DNA of 64,000 bases from Pelobacter sp. UBA6093 (GTDB lineage: Bacteria > Desulfobacterota > Desulfuromonadia > Desulfuromonadales > Syntrophotaleaceae). The translations under genes and the position numbers were made by a program. The notes beneath the pieces were generated by a model that worked only from the letters and a program-made list of their open reading frames with translations, searched no databases and had not been told where the DNA came from. Within the stretch, counting starts at the first letter, position 1. The number at the start of each line of letters is the position of its first letter. The stretch is taken from NCBI GenBank assembly GCA_002435955.1, contig DIWZ01000005.1, positions 1-64,000 on the forward strand, read 5' to 3'. Shown here piece after piece: positions 33,960-42,159 of this stretch.

Positions 33960-35282
33960 GTGCCAGACAAAGCCCTTCTCATTCTTCTCGATGGCCTCGG
34001 CGATCGCGCCTATCAGGAACTCGATTGGCGAACCCCGTTGCAGGCGGCAAAGACCCCTTTTCTCGACCGGCTGGCGCGCGAAGGCGGCAACGGTATGTAT
34101 CACGCCGCCGCCTTGGGTCAGGCCCTGCCCAGCGAAAACGCCCATTTCGCCATGTTCGGTTACCCGCCGGAAGATTTTCCCGGCCGCGGCGCCCTCGAAG
34201 CACTCGGAGCCGGAATAGCGCTGCAGCCGGGCGAGGTGGCCCTGCTCATTCACCTGGTCAGCCTGCATGCCGAAGGCGGTGTACTGATGCTCGACCAGGA
34301 CACTCCCCGCCTTCATCCCGAAGAGGCCGGCGAATTCATCGCCGCCATCGCCGAATTCGAAACGGGCGGCGTGAGCGTGCGTTTCGAGCAGACCAAAGGC
34401 GCTTTCGGGGTGCTCATCCTGCGCGGTGAGGTGTCCCCCTTCGTCACCGACACCAACCTGATGAAGGAGGGCGTGCCGCTTCCCGACGTGCTGCCCTGGC
34501 ATGCTCACGTCGACGATCCGGCGGCGCAGCATACGGCGACCGTGCTGAAGGCTTACCACTGCTGGGCCCATCGCCAATTGGCGCGACATCCCCTCAATGG
34601 TGTCCGCAAGCAAAAAGGCCTGGCGCCGATCAATGGCGTGGTCACCCAGCGCGCCGGCCGCCTCAAGCCGGTTGCCCCGTTCCGGGTGCAAAACGGCCTG
34701 CGCGGACTCTCCATCTCCTCCGGCATCATCTACTGGGGGCTGTCCCGCTTTCTTGGCCTCGACCTGCGCCAGGCAAGCGACTCCCAAAGCCCTGGCCGGG
34801 ATCTTGCCGAGCGGCTGTGCCTGGCCCGGTCCGCGCTGAGCCAATACGAATTCATTCACGTCCACACCAAGGCGCCGGATGTGGCCGCCCATGCCAAGGA
34901 TCCGCAGCAGAAAAAAAGGGTCATCGAGGAACTCGACGACGCCATCGCCCAAGAGCTCGGGCCGGTGCTCGCGGATCCGGCCGTTCTGGTGGTGGTGACC
35001 GCGGATCACTCGACCCCGAGCGGCGGACCGCTGGTGCATTCAGGGGAACCGGTGCCCCTGCTCTTCCGCGGCGCGGGCGTTCGCCGCGACGGCGTCGACC
35101 GGTTCGATGAAATCAGCGCGGCGGGCGGGGCGCTGGGCAGCGTGCGCGGCAGAGAGTTCATGTACCTGATGCTCAACTACCTGGAACGGGCCAAGCTGAT
35201 GGGGATCATGGATACACCGGTCGATCAGCCCTACTGGCCGGGCGATTACCAACCCTTCCGGCTCGAGGAGGGCGAGTCGTGA
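33960..35282 (+). CDS. apgM: 2,3-bisphosphoglycerate-independent phosphoglycerate mutase, archaeal type (ApgM)
   Basis: About 440 residues from a GTG with AAAAGGAAGACC upstream. Alkaline-phosphatase-superfamily motifs are visible: LLILLDGLGDRA (metal Asp), ALGQALPSENAHFAMFGYP (catalytic Ser region), TDTNLM, HVHTKAPDVAAHAKD, VVTADHSTPSGGPLVHS. It interconverts 2- and 3-phosphoglycerate using two Mn/Zn ions. Start is selected over an upstream in-frame ATG because the earlier residues lack similarity. Its TGA overlaps the next gene's GTG (GTGA). Confidence 0.92.
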   Translation: MPDKALLILLDGLGDRAYQELDWRTPLQAAKTPFLDRLAREGGNGMYHAAALGQALPSENAHFAMFGYPPEDFPGRGALEALGAGIALQPGEVALLIHLVSLHAEGGVLMLDQDTPRLHPEEAGEFIAAIAEFETGGVSVRFEQTKGAFGVLILRGEVSPFVTDTNLMKEGVPLPDVLPWHAHVDDPAAQHTATVLKAYHCWAHRQLARHPLNGVRKQKGLAPINGVVTQRAGRLKPVAPFRVQNGLRGLSISSGIIYWGLSRFLGLDLRQASDSQSPGRDLAERLCLARSALSQYEFIHVHTKAPDVAAHAKDPQQKKRVIEELDDAIAQELGPVLADPAVLVVVTADHSTPSGGPLVHSGEPVPLLFRGAGVRRDGVDRFDEISAAGGALGSVRGREFMYLMLNYLERAKLMGIMDTPVDQPYWPGDYQPFRLEEGES

Positions 35283-35851
35283 CCGCCTGTTACCAGACCG
35301 GAGTCATACACGGCCGATTCCAGGTCCTGCACAACGACCACCTGCGCTATCTTCTCGCCGGCAAGGCGCTGTGCGATCACCTGGTGGTCGGCATCACCAA
35401 TCCCGATCCGACCCTGAGCCGGGACGAACAGGCCGACCCGAAGCGCAACAGCGTTCTGGCCAACCCTCTGACCTACTTCGAGCGCCTGATGCTGGTCCGG
35501 CGCAGTCTCGAGGAAGCGGGGATTAGCCCGTCGGAATTCTCCGTCGTACCTCTGCCGATCAACCTGCCCGAACTCTATCGCTACTACACGCCCGTCGAAG
35601 CGGTCTTCTTCCTGTCGATCTACGACGACTGGGGACGCAGGAAACTCGGTTATTTCCGGGAACTTGGACTGAAAACCCACGTTCTCTGGGAGGTGCACCC
35701 GGAAGAGAAGGGCCTCAGCGCCACAGAGGTTCGCAAGAGGATGATGGAAGGCAAGGCCTGGGAAGCCATGGTACCGGCCGGCGTCGCGGCCCTGTTGAAA
35801 GAATGGGGCATTCCCGCCCGGTTGCGGGATCTAGCCCGAAAAGAGGGGTAA
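35279..35851 (+). CDS. nadM: Nicotinamide-nucleotide adenylyltransferase (NadM-like)
   Basis: 190 residues from a GTG overlapping the apgM stop. Nucleotidyltransferase fold: HGRFQVLHNDHLRYL replaces the classical (T/H)xGH motif (HGRFQ..HNDH), and LSATEVRKRMMEG is the ISxTxxR motif. Both are typical of NadM-type NMN adenylyltransferases, which make NAD+ from NMN and ATP. Translational coupling to apgM suggests co-regulation of a glycolytic step and NAD supply (inference). Substrate specificity could also extend to other nucleotides. Confidence 0.85.
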   Translation: MTACYQTGVIHGRFQVLHNDHLRYLLAGKALCDHLVVGITNPDPTLSRDEQADPKRNSVLANPLTYFERLMLVRRSLEEAGISPSEFSVVPLPINLPELYRYYTPVEAVFFLSIYDDWGRRKLGYFRELGLKTHVLWEVHPEEKGLSATEVRKRMMEGKAWEAMVPAGVAALLKEWGIPARLRDLARKEG

Positions 35852-35900
35852 GGCGATGCCCTGCCCTGCTCTGAAAATCTCTTCCCGGGGAAAAAGAAAG

Positions 35901-35935
35901 GGGGCCGCAAACTGCTAAATCCAATGGTAGCCCCC
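35901..35935 (+). repeat. Interspersed repeat R1, copy 2
   Basis: GGGGCCGCAAACTGCTAAATCCAATGGTAGCCCCC-type sequence; the GGGG...GGTAGCCCC ends can pair. Downstream of nadM. Confidence 0.7.
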
Positions 35936-35947
35936 AAGGTTGCCTGT

Positions 35948-35998
35948 TCAAGTATCGGCATGTCTCTTCTACAAGGGTCAAGCAAGGACTTGACCCCC
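35948..35998 (+). repeat. Interspersed repeat R6, copy 1
   Basis: TCAAGTATCGGCATG ... CTCTTCTACAAGGGTCAAGC matches 38192-38235. Its 3' part forms GGGTCAAG/CTTGACCC, an 8-bp hairpin; the GTCAAGCAAAGACTTG core also occurs near 48200 and 50512. Confidence 0.65.
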
Positions 35999-36149
35999 TT
36001 GCCTTTGCTCTTCACTAACAAGATTTGTTGGATTTCCAAGGTATGATTCTTGTAGTGTGATTCGATCCATGCTTCGATCCCCCCTGGCGAGCAGCGTCAA
36101 ACGCCGGATTTGGGCATTCTCTCATCACCACCATCCGGGAGGAACTCTT

Positions 36150-37148
36150 GTGAAAAAGGTATTTGTAACCGGTGCCACCGGTTTGATCGGCGCAAGTCTG
36201 GTCCGGGAACTGCTGGCGGAAGGCTGCCACGTCAGGGCTCTTGTCAGGCGCGGGTCGGACCGGAAAAACCTGGCGGGGCTCGATATCGATCTTTGCGAGG
36301 GGGACCTGCTGGACAGGGGCTCCCTGGAAAAAGGGCTTGCCGGCTGCGACACGCTCTTTCATGCCGCGGCCGATTACCGCCTCTGGACCCGGGACCCCGA
36401 ATCCATGTACGCCGTCAATGTGGGCGGAACCCGATCCATACTGGAAGCGGCCCTGAAAAAGGGCGTTTCCCGGGTCGTCTATACCAGCAGCGTCGGCACC
36501 CTCGGCAACCCCGGCAACGGCGAACCGGGAACAGAGGAAACCCCGGTCACTTTCTCCGAGATGGTTGGTCACTACAAGAAAAGCAAGTTTCTCGCGGAAC
36601 GCGAAGCGGAAAGGTTTCTGGAGCACGGTCTGCCGCTGGTCATCGTCAATCCCTCGACCCCGGTGGGATGGCTCGATATCAAACCGACCCCCACCGGGAA
36701 AATCATTGTCGATTTTCTCAACCGCAAAATGCCCGCCTACCTCGATACCGGCCTGAACCTGATCGATGTGGAAGACTGCGCCAGGGGCCACGTCCTGGCG
36801 GCCAGACACGGCCGGATCGGCGAAAAATACATCCTGGGAAACGAAAACCTGACTCTGCTGGAGATCTTCTCGCACCTGGAGGAGATTTCGGGGCTGCCCG
36901 CGCCGCGAATAAAACTCCCCTACACCCCGGTTCTCCTGGCGGCGCATATCAACGAGGCGATCTCCCGCTTCACCGGAATAGCACCACTGATTCCCCTGGC
37001 GGGGGTTCGAATGGCGGGCAAACGGATGTTCTTCGATTCCTCCAAGGCCAAACGGGAGCTCGGACTCCCTCAGCAGTCGATTGAAAATGCCTTGAGCAAG
37101 GCGGTGGATTGGTTCCGCAACGAGGGATACGTGAGCCGCTTGAATTAG
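36150..37148 (+). CDS. hpnA: Hopanoid-associated NAD-dependent sugar epimerase HpnA
   Basis: 332 residues from a GTG with GGGAGGAACTCTT upstream. Short-chain dehydrogenase fold: VFVTGATGLIGASLVREL (NAD loop), FHAAADYRLW, VVYTSSVGTLG, GHYKKSKFLAERE (YxxxK) and VNPSTPVGWLDIKPTPTG. These match the HpnA family, encoded with hopanoid biosynthesis genes in many proteobacteria and needing NAD(P). No other hpn genes are in the window, so its link to hopanoids is by family only. Substrate unproven. Confidence 0.88.
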   Translation: MKKVFVTGATGLIGASLVRELLAEGCHVRALVRRGSDRKNLAGLDIDLCEGDLLDRGSLEKGLAGCDTLFHAAADYRLWTRDPESMYAVNVGGTRSILEAALKKGVSRVVYTSSVGTLGNPGNGEPGTEETPVTFSEMVGHYKKSKFLAEREAERFLEHGLPLVIVNPSTPVGWLDIKPTPTGKIIVDFLNRKMPAYLDTGLNLIDVEDCARGHVLAARHGRIGEKYILGNENLTLLEIFSHLEEISGLPAPRIKLPYTPVLLAAHINEAISRFTGIAPLIPLAGVRMAGKRMFFDSSKAKRELGLPQQSIENALSKAVDWFRNEGYVSRLN

Positions 37149-37321
37149 CAGTCCCCGTACTGTGCCCCGGCCTTTCTGTCCTATTTTTCAACGCTGGTAA
37201 TTCTGGACGGGTCACAGCAAGGCGGAGCTCTTGAGGGGTAAGACGCCGTTTGGTTGCACCAGTGCCCCAATGAACGAGACGGCTGAGGCTGTAGAGGCAT
37301 TGCGGCAGCCGGTCGCCGCCC

Positions 37322-37951
37322 TTACTCCGAAGGATCCCGGCTGATGTTTTCCAACAGAACGGCTCCAGACAGCAGCAGGCGGTAATCGATCAGACATTCG
37401 GCATCGGCCCGCTCGCGGATAACCCAGTCTTTGCTCTTCAATACCCTGTCGACCAGGCCACGAAACCCTTTTTGTTCCTTGCCCGGATTTTCCTCCAGGC
37501 GTTTTTCCCGCTCCATCCGGGCGACCAGGTTGCCATGCTCGATAATCTCGTAGCCGTCGGGACGGTGACCGAAAAAGGCGTCCCCCAGCCGAAACAACCA
37601 GAAGCGGGGATTGTACCTGGCCCGAAACCGGCCAACCTCTTTGGAGTTGGCGTCCCGGATGCGCCACTCCGTTTTGCCCAGCAGGCGCCTTTCAAGGGAG
37701 CCGTGCAGCACCCCCTGGCCGTCTTCGACGACCCAGGTGAAATTCATCAGGCGACGTTTCTGCCGCAGGATAAACTTGACGGCTTCCAAGTCGTTCAGGG
37801 GAACAAACTCAGTAGGCTTTGAGCACCACCGGCTGATATGGCACTGGCAGAAAGGAGCTTCGTCCCTGAAAAACCGATAGCTGCCGAGATAGCCCTTGGG
37901 CCTACCGCCCTCTTCTTGCCCGGTGATTCTCTGCATTCTGAATATCGGCAT
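37322..37951 (-). CDS. Hypothetical protein, possible LURP-one/scramblase-like fold
   Basis: 209 residues, no signal peptide. Beta-strand-rich with FTWVVEDGQGVLHGSLERRLLGKTEW and RFRARYNPRFWLFRLGDAFF; C-terminal part has DWVIRERADAECLIDYRLLLSG. Repeated short strands with charged turns are reminiscent of LURP-one-related domains, but I cannot confirm this. N-terminal Cys residues (FCQCHISRWC) are notable. The ATG has AAGGA 9 bases upstream. It converges with hpnA. Function unknown. Confidence 0.7.
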   Translation of the reverse strand: MPIFRMQRITGQEEGGRPKGYLGSYRFFRDEAPFCQCHISRWCSKPTEFVPLNDLEAVKFILRQKRRLMNFTWVVEDGQGVLHGSLERRLLGKTEWRIRDANSKEVGRFRARYNPRFWLFRLGDAFFGHRPDGYEIIEHGNLVARMEREKRLEENPGKEQKGFRGLVDRVLKSKDWVIRERADAECLIDYRLLLSGAVLLENISRDPSE

Positions 37952-38079
37952 GGATGCTGATCCTTAAGGGAGATGAACCGGTCGAAGCGACAAACCGATA
38001 AATCATGCCTGCCCTATTCCGTGCCAACCTGCTGGACCGGTCGCTTTACTTCCGCCCCCTCTATGTTCTCTTGTTTGCT

Positions 38080-38171
38080 AGAAATGGCGGCTCTAAGGCG
38101 AATATATGGGGGCCCAATTTGCGTTATTCTTTATATAAATCAAACTTTATCCAAGTCCGACCTCAGCTATG
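38080..38171 (+). repeat. Interspersed repeat R4, copy 1
   Basis: AGAAATGGCGGCTCTAAGGCGAATAT ... TATATAAATCAAACTTTATCC ... AGTCCGACCTCAGCTATG; similar to 48234-48335 and 57171-57272. Confidence 0.7.
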
Positions 38172-38191
38172 AGCCCCTCAGAATTAAGGGG

Positions 38192-38235
38192 TCAAGTATC
38201 GGCATGACTCTTCTACAAGGGTCAAGCAAAGACTT
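38192..38235 (+). repeat. Interspersed repeat R6, copy 2
   Basis: TCAAGTATCGGCATGACTC then TTCTACAAGGGTCAAGCAAAGACTT: near-identical to 35948-35991. Confidence 0.7.
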
Positions 38236-38241
38236 TGTATC

Positions 38242-38404
38242 TAGTGCCCTGTGCGGTTAATCGTGTCTTCTAATTCTGGTCCTTTTGGCCGCTGTCTGCG
38301 TTACGCCTCCTCGGTTTAGGGCTGGCTAGACCTGCGTCGGCGCGCCTTGACAGCGACCAAAATGCCGCAAAATTAATTGACGCGATTAACCAAACAGGAC
38401 ACTA
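38242..38404 (+). mobile_element. MITE-like element, copy B
   Basis: Exact reverse complement of 10111-10273 by direct reading: begins TAGTGCCCTGTGCGGTTAATC, ends ATTAACCAAACAGGACACTA. Both junctions are C-TAG and CTA-G, giving CTAG at each end. Confidence 0.82.
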
Positions 38405-38417
38405 GACAACCCTGCTG

Positions 38418-38541
38418 TAAATACGAGCAAAGAACCGTCCTTGTCAAACTTTCTAATACTTATTGGGTGGAAACAGCCACTGTCTTGATGGGTCACAAAA
38501 GGGGGATACAGTGAAACCAGGAGGTAGACCCCAGCTATGAG
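38418..38541 (+). repeat. Interspersed repeat R5, copy 1
   Basis: TAAATACGAGCAAAGAACCG ... CTTGTCAAACTTTCTAAT ... GCCACTGTCTTGA ... GATACAGTGAAACCAGGAGG, ending TAGACCCCAGCTATGA. About 112 bases match 59593-59705; the tail CCCCAGCTATG matches the ends of R1 and R4. Confidence 0.75.
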
Positions 38542-38620
38542 CTCCCGACCAGGGAGAGCGACAAAGCGGCCGGCAGCGCACTGTATCACTGTCTGCGGTC
38601 GGGGTGCGAGAAGCCTCAAC

Positions 38621-38792
38621 CTTGATGGCGTCGCAAAAAGTTCGCCCTTGTATGTTAGTTCCAAAGCAAATCAGAGTAAGGATTTTTGATTCCTGTCGAG
38701 GTAAGATGTCGACAAAAAGTTGCCGGGGAAGCCGTTCCCCCCTGAAAAACCACCAAGCCTTGTAGCACGAATTTTTTGCTTAGCCATCCCAT
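38621..38792 (-). repeat. Interspersed repeat R7, copy B
   Basis: Reverse-complement of the 4853 element with a longer divergent centre. It begins directly after the TGA of the TPR gene at 38797. Confidence 0.72.
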
Positions 38793-38796
38793 GAGG

Positions 38797-40491
38797 TCAG
38801 AAAACCGGTCGGTTCATTTTTACGTCGGCGCGAGACCAGGCGCGCCGGAAGCGCTGTTCCATGTCGGCCGCTAAATCGTTTTTTCCCTGTGCCTTCAGAG
38901 ACTGGGTCAGGCCGTACAAAGCCCAGGGATTCTCCGGATTCTTCTGCAGATCCGTACGGAAAACCGTCTCGGCTTCTTCCTTTCTGCCGAGATCGAGAAG
39001 GAGCGTTCCCAGGGATTGGCGAACCGGGTAGTACCAACTCGGCGGTTCGTCGAAAGCGAGTTTATCCTGCAGGACAACACCACGCTCGAAATGGGCGAGA
39101 GCCTGTTCCTTTGCGCCCCGGGCCGCGGCGATCTCGCCGGCGAGGACCTCGGAGGCGACCCCGAGCAGATCCGATACCTTGTTGAGATCCCAGATCTTCA
39201 TTCCCGCCAAACTTGCGTCGGCCGCCAGGGATTTGAGCTTGACCAATTCAGTTTCGGCCGATCCGGTATCCCCCTTGCGGGTGAAAGCCATTCCACGGGC
39301 ATAATGCCACAGGGCGCGGGGATACTTGAGATCGGCCAACGGGGCGGGCTCGACCAGGATTTCGTCCCAGTGCCCGAAACGCACCAGGGCGTAGTAGGGA
39401 GTGAGGTAAAAATGCTGCAGGGAGACCAGGCCGGGTTGGCGCATCATTTTCTGGTCGACCCCCGCCGAAAGGGTTCGTGCGACGGCGACGGCCTCCCTGG
39501 AGCGCCCTTCCATCAGGTAGCTGGCCAGCAGAAAGTGCAGGTTGTGCGGCATGTAGGCCAACTGGTAGAGCCCCTCGGTGTCGAAGGTGGCCTTGAGCAC
39601 CTTGTCCACCCCGATCGCCTCCTCGTTGACCACGCTGCAATCATGATAGAGACCGGCAGCGTAATAGGCATGTCCGGCCATATGCACCAGGTGCCCGGCT
39701 GCGGGAACGAGGTTGCGGATGACGTCGGCGCTTTTTATCGTGGCTTCCGGGGTGGGGGAGTTCTCAAGCAGATGAATATAGAGATGGTGGCCGTGGGGGT
39801 GAAGGGGGTTCTCGGCTATCAGCTTCTCCAGAACGGTTCGGATTTCAGGGGTCCACGGCTGCGCCTGGTCATCTTCCGTCCAGTAGTTCCAAGGGTGCAG
39901 GTCCATCAGGGATTCGGCGAAGAGGGCAGCGACGTTCGGATCGTCCGAAAAGCGGCGGTAGACTTGCCGCATCGCATCGGCGAAGGCCTGGTCGAGGGAT
40001 GAGCGATCGCCCGGCGCCTCTCGGGCGTAGCGGGTCGCCAGGGCATCAATCAGCGCCCGCTCTTTTGCCGACGCGTTTTTCGCCAGCGCCAGCGCTTTCT
40101 GGGCCAGGGCGTATGCGCGCGGCCCGTCCGCCGTATTCATCGGGGCATTGATGTTGGGGCCGAGCACGAAGGCGACGCCCCAGTAAGCCATGGCGGCGTT
40201 GGGATCGTGCCGGGCGGCCTCCAGGTAGGAGACTTCGGCGTCCGCATGGTCGAAGCCGTAGGTCAGGACCAGCCCCTGGTTAAAAAAATCCTGAGCCGCC
40301 CGACTGTCAGTTGTGATCGGAAATTGGAGATCGATGAGGCCATCAAGCAGGGTCACGCCCCGTGACGGGTCGGAGGAATGGTCGTGCTTCCCATGGGTTT
40401 CCTGCGCGAGGGCCGCCGTGAAGGCGAGAAGGACGATCAGCAGGGCGAAAACAAGCCAGGGGACCGGTTTGGGGGGAGTATTTTTTTCCAT
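38797..40491 (-). CDS. Exported TPR-repeat protein
   Basis: 564 residues. N-terminal signal (PWLVFALLIVLLAFTAALAQ) followed by His-rich ETHGKHDHSSD. TPR-like repeats: QDFFNQGLVLTYGFDHADAEVSYLEAARHDPNAAMAYWG-type at the start, ALYGLTQSLKAQGKNDLA at the end, with others such as AYALAQKALALAKNASAKERAL between. The central region HPHGHHLYIHLLENS and AGHLVHMAGHAYYAAGLYHD is His-rich. The length and signature match large exported TPR proteins of unknown function. AAAGG precedes the ATG at 9 bases. Confidence 0.85.
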   Translation of the reverse strand: MEKNTPPKPVPWLVFALLIVLLAFTAALAQETHGKHDHSSDPSRGVTLLDGLIDLQFPITTDSRAAQDFFNQGLVLTYGFDHADAEVSYLEAARHDPNAAMAYWGVAFVLGPNINAPMNTADGPRAYALAQKALALAKNASAKERALIDALATRYAREAPGDRSSLDQAFADAMRQVYRRFSDDPNVAALFAESLMDLHPWNYWTEDDQAQPWTPEIRTVLEKLIAENPLHPHGHHLYIHLLENSPTPEATIKSADVIRNLVPAAGHLVHMAGHAYYAAGLYHDCSVVNEEAIGVDKVLKATFDTEGLYQLAYMPHNLHFLLASYLMEGRSREAVAVARTLSAGVDQKMMRQPGLVSLQHFYLTPYYALVRFGHWDEILVEPAPLADLKYPRALWHYARGMAFTRKGDTGSAETELVKLKSLAADASLAGMKIWDLNKVSDLLGVASEVLAGEIAAARGAKEQALAHFERGVVLQDKLAFDEPPSWYYPVRQSLGTLLLDLGRKEEAETVFRTDLQKNPENPWALYGLTQSLKAQGKNDLAADMEQRFRRAWSRADVKMNRPVF

Positions 40492-40961
40492 GACGCCATA
40501 CCTTTCGGGCGTCGTCCCGGCGAGGTCTGCGTGTCAACCATGACGAACCAGGCGACGCACCTTTCGGGGGATGAGGGAACTCATGGCTATTTTTGTAGAA
40601 TAATGCAGAAAACCGAGAATGCAATCGGAGGGTGTCCGCCACCTGCTAAATCCTATGGTAGCCCCCAATCATACCGTGATCGTCAAGGAAAACAGGGCGT
40701 CTCTCGATGCCTCTGACGATGACGTGCTGAAGCAAACCGGGGATATCTATGCGGGCATGTCTTGGCATGGCGTCAGAATATCAGAAAAGTGAAATTTTCA
40801 AGAGCATCCCCTCACCTACGTACATGCCGAAAATTCCGGATTTCGAGGTGCTGCGCCGCTCGCCAGACCCGAACGCCCTGCCTGTTCGCCCGCGATTCGG
40901 GGGATGAAAACGTGCTGGCCTGATGCTGGCAACTGCCGACTGGTACGCCACAATCCCTCCT
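40492..40961. other. Intergenic region with R1 copy and a short gene stub
   Basis: No supported gene in 470 bases. R1 copy at 40630-40666. From about 40680 to 40791 an open stretch (NRASLDASDDDVLKQTGDIYAG) may be the C-terminal remnant of a lost gene; I cannot name it. Confidence 0.45.
40630..40666 (+). repeat. Interspersed repeat R1, copy 3
   Basis: GGGTGTCCGCCACCTGCTAA followed by ATCCTATGGTAGCCCCC; ends pair as GGG..CGCCA/TGGTAG.CCC. Confidence 0.8.
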
Positions 40962-42005
40962 TCAAGGATTTCTCTTTTCCCTCTTCTTTCTGCCACTTGT
41001 CCTGGGCAAATGGCCTTCCTCTGTATCGCTTTTGGTGGGGCTGCCAGGTACCCAGCCGTGAAAGGGTTCCCTGGCGCCGGCCTCTCTGGGCAACCGCCGG
41101 GTCTTGACGATCGAGACCAGGATGGAGCCGCCGATCAGCAGCGCGGTGACCAGCAGCGCCGCCTCGGTGGGGATGACATGGCCAAAGGCCGCGTTGATCA
41201 GCATCTTCGCCCCAACCACCATGAGCACCAGAGATAGGCCGTACTTGAGGTAGTGAAAGCGGTGGATGACGCCGACCAGAGCGAAGTAGAGGGCTCGCAA
41301 TCCGAGGATGGCGAAGACGTTGGAGGTGTAGACGATGAAGGGATCGGTGGTGATGGCGAAAATGGCTGGAATGGAATCGAGGGCGAACACCACGTCCGTG
41401 ACCTCGACCAGGATCAGTACCACCATCAGCGGCGTCAGGTAAAGCATTCCCTCCCGGCGGGTAAAGAACTTGTGCCCGTCATAGTCTTCCGTCACCCGGA
41501 AATGGCGGCGTATCAGCCGTACCAGGCGATTGCCTTCCATGTCCGGTTTCTGGTTAATGGTCGCCAGCATCTTGGCCCCGGTAAAGATGAGGAAGGAGCC
41601 GAAGACGTAGATCACCCAATGGAAAGCCTCGATGATTGTCGCCCCGGTCAGGATCAGGGCGGCACGCAGCACCAAGGCGCCCAGAATCCCCCAGAACAGG
41701 ACCCGGTGCTGGTAGTAGGACGGAACCGAAAAATGGCTGAAGATCAGGACGAAGACGAAAATATTGTCGACGCTCAGGCTTTTCTCCAGCAGGTAGCCGG
41801 TGAAGAACTCGATCCCGGCGCCGCGTCCGAGAAAATGCATGATCCCCGCCCCGAAGATCAGCGCCAGGACGAAGTAGCCCAGGCTGAGCAGGAGGGCTTC
41901 GCGAATCCCCACCTCTTTGTCCCGGCGGTGCAGCAGCCCGAGATCGAGCGCCAGCAGAACAAGGACAAATAAATTGAAGCCGAGCCACATCCAGAGGGTG
42001 CTCAC
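40962..42005 (-). CDS. TerC-family integral membrane protein
   Basis: 347 residues from a GTG with ACAGGAGATCC upstream; a longer in-frame ATG at 42029 is the alternative. About nine membrane helices with TerC hallmarks: FVLVLLALDLGLLHRRDKEV, EKSLSVDNIFVFVLIFSHF, MVVLILVEVTDVVFALDSIPA, acidic residues in the helices (Asp, Glu) typical of metal-related TerC/Alx transporters. The C-terminal tail is Arg-rich and Pro-rich and variable. Members export Mn2+ or respond to alkaline and metal stress. Substrate not provable here. Confidence 0.9.
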   Translation of the reverse strand: MSTLWMWLGFNLFVLVLLALDLGLLHRRDKEVGIREALLLSLGYFVLALIFGAGIMHFLGRGAGIEFFTGYLLEKSLSVDNIFVFVLIFSHFSVPSYYQHRVLFWGILGALVLRAALILTGATIIEAFHWVIYVFGSFLIFTGAKMLATINQKPDMEGNRLVRLIRRHFRVTEDYDGHKFFTRREGMLYLTPLMVVLILVEVTDVVFALDSIPAIFAITTDPFIVYTSNVFAILGLRALYFALVGVIHRFHYLKYGLSLVLMVVGAKMLINAAFGHVIPTEAALLVTALLIGGSILVSIVKTRRLPREAGAREPFHGWVPGSPTKSDTEEGHLPRTSGRKKREKRNP

Positions 42006-42086
42006 GAAAGGATCTCCTGTCTGAATCATTTTTTTCCGGTTGGTCAACCACGACCGTGGTATCCCCGGACCGACATGGGGCTGCAT

Positions 42087-42129
42087 GGGGTCCGCCACCT
42101 GCTAAATCCTATGGTAGACCCCAGCTATG
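42087..42129 (+). repeat. Interspersed repeat R1, copy 4
   Basis: GGGGTCCGCCACCTGCTAAA ... TCCTATGGTAGACCCC then AGCTATGA. The clearest copy; stem GGGTC/GACCC with CGCCA/TGGTA. Confidence 0.85.
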
Positions 42130-42159
42130 ATCGAGAGGCATTGGCGAAAAAAGCGATTT

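Larger units (their letters stand above)
37952..38796. other. Repeat nest: no gene, five repeat families in 845 bases
   Basis: Between two minus-strand genes lie, in order, R4 (38080-38171), R6 (38192-38235), MITE copy B (38242-38404), R5 (38418-38541) and R7 (38621-38792). No reading frame longer than about 95 codons is convincing. Each module occurs elsewhere in the window, so this is an accumulation site for mobile short repeats. Confidence 0.8.
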
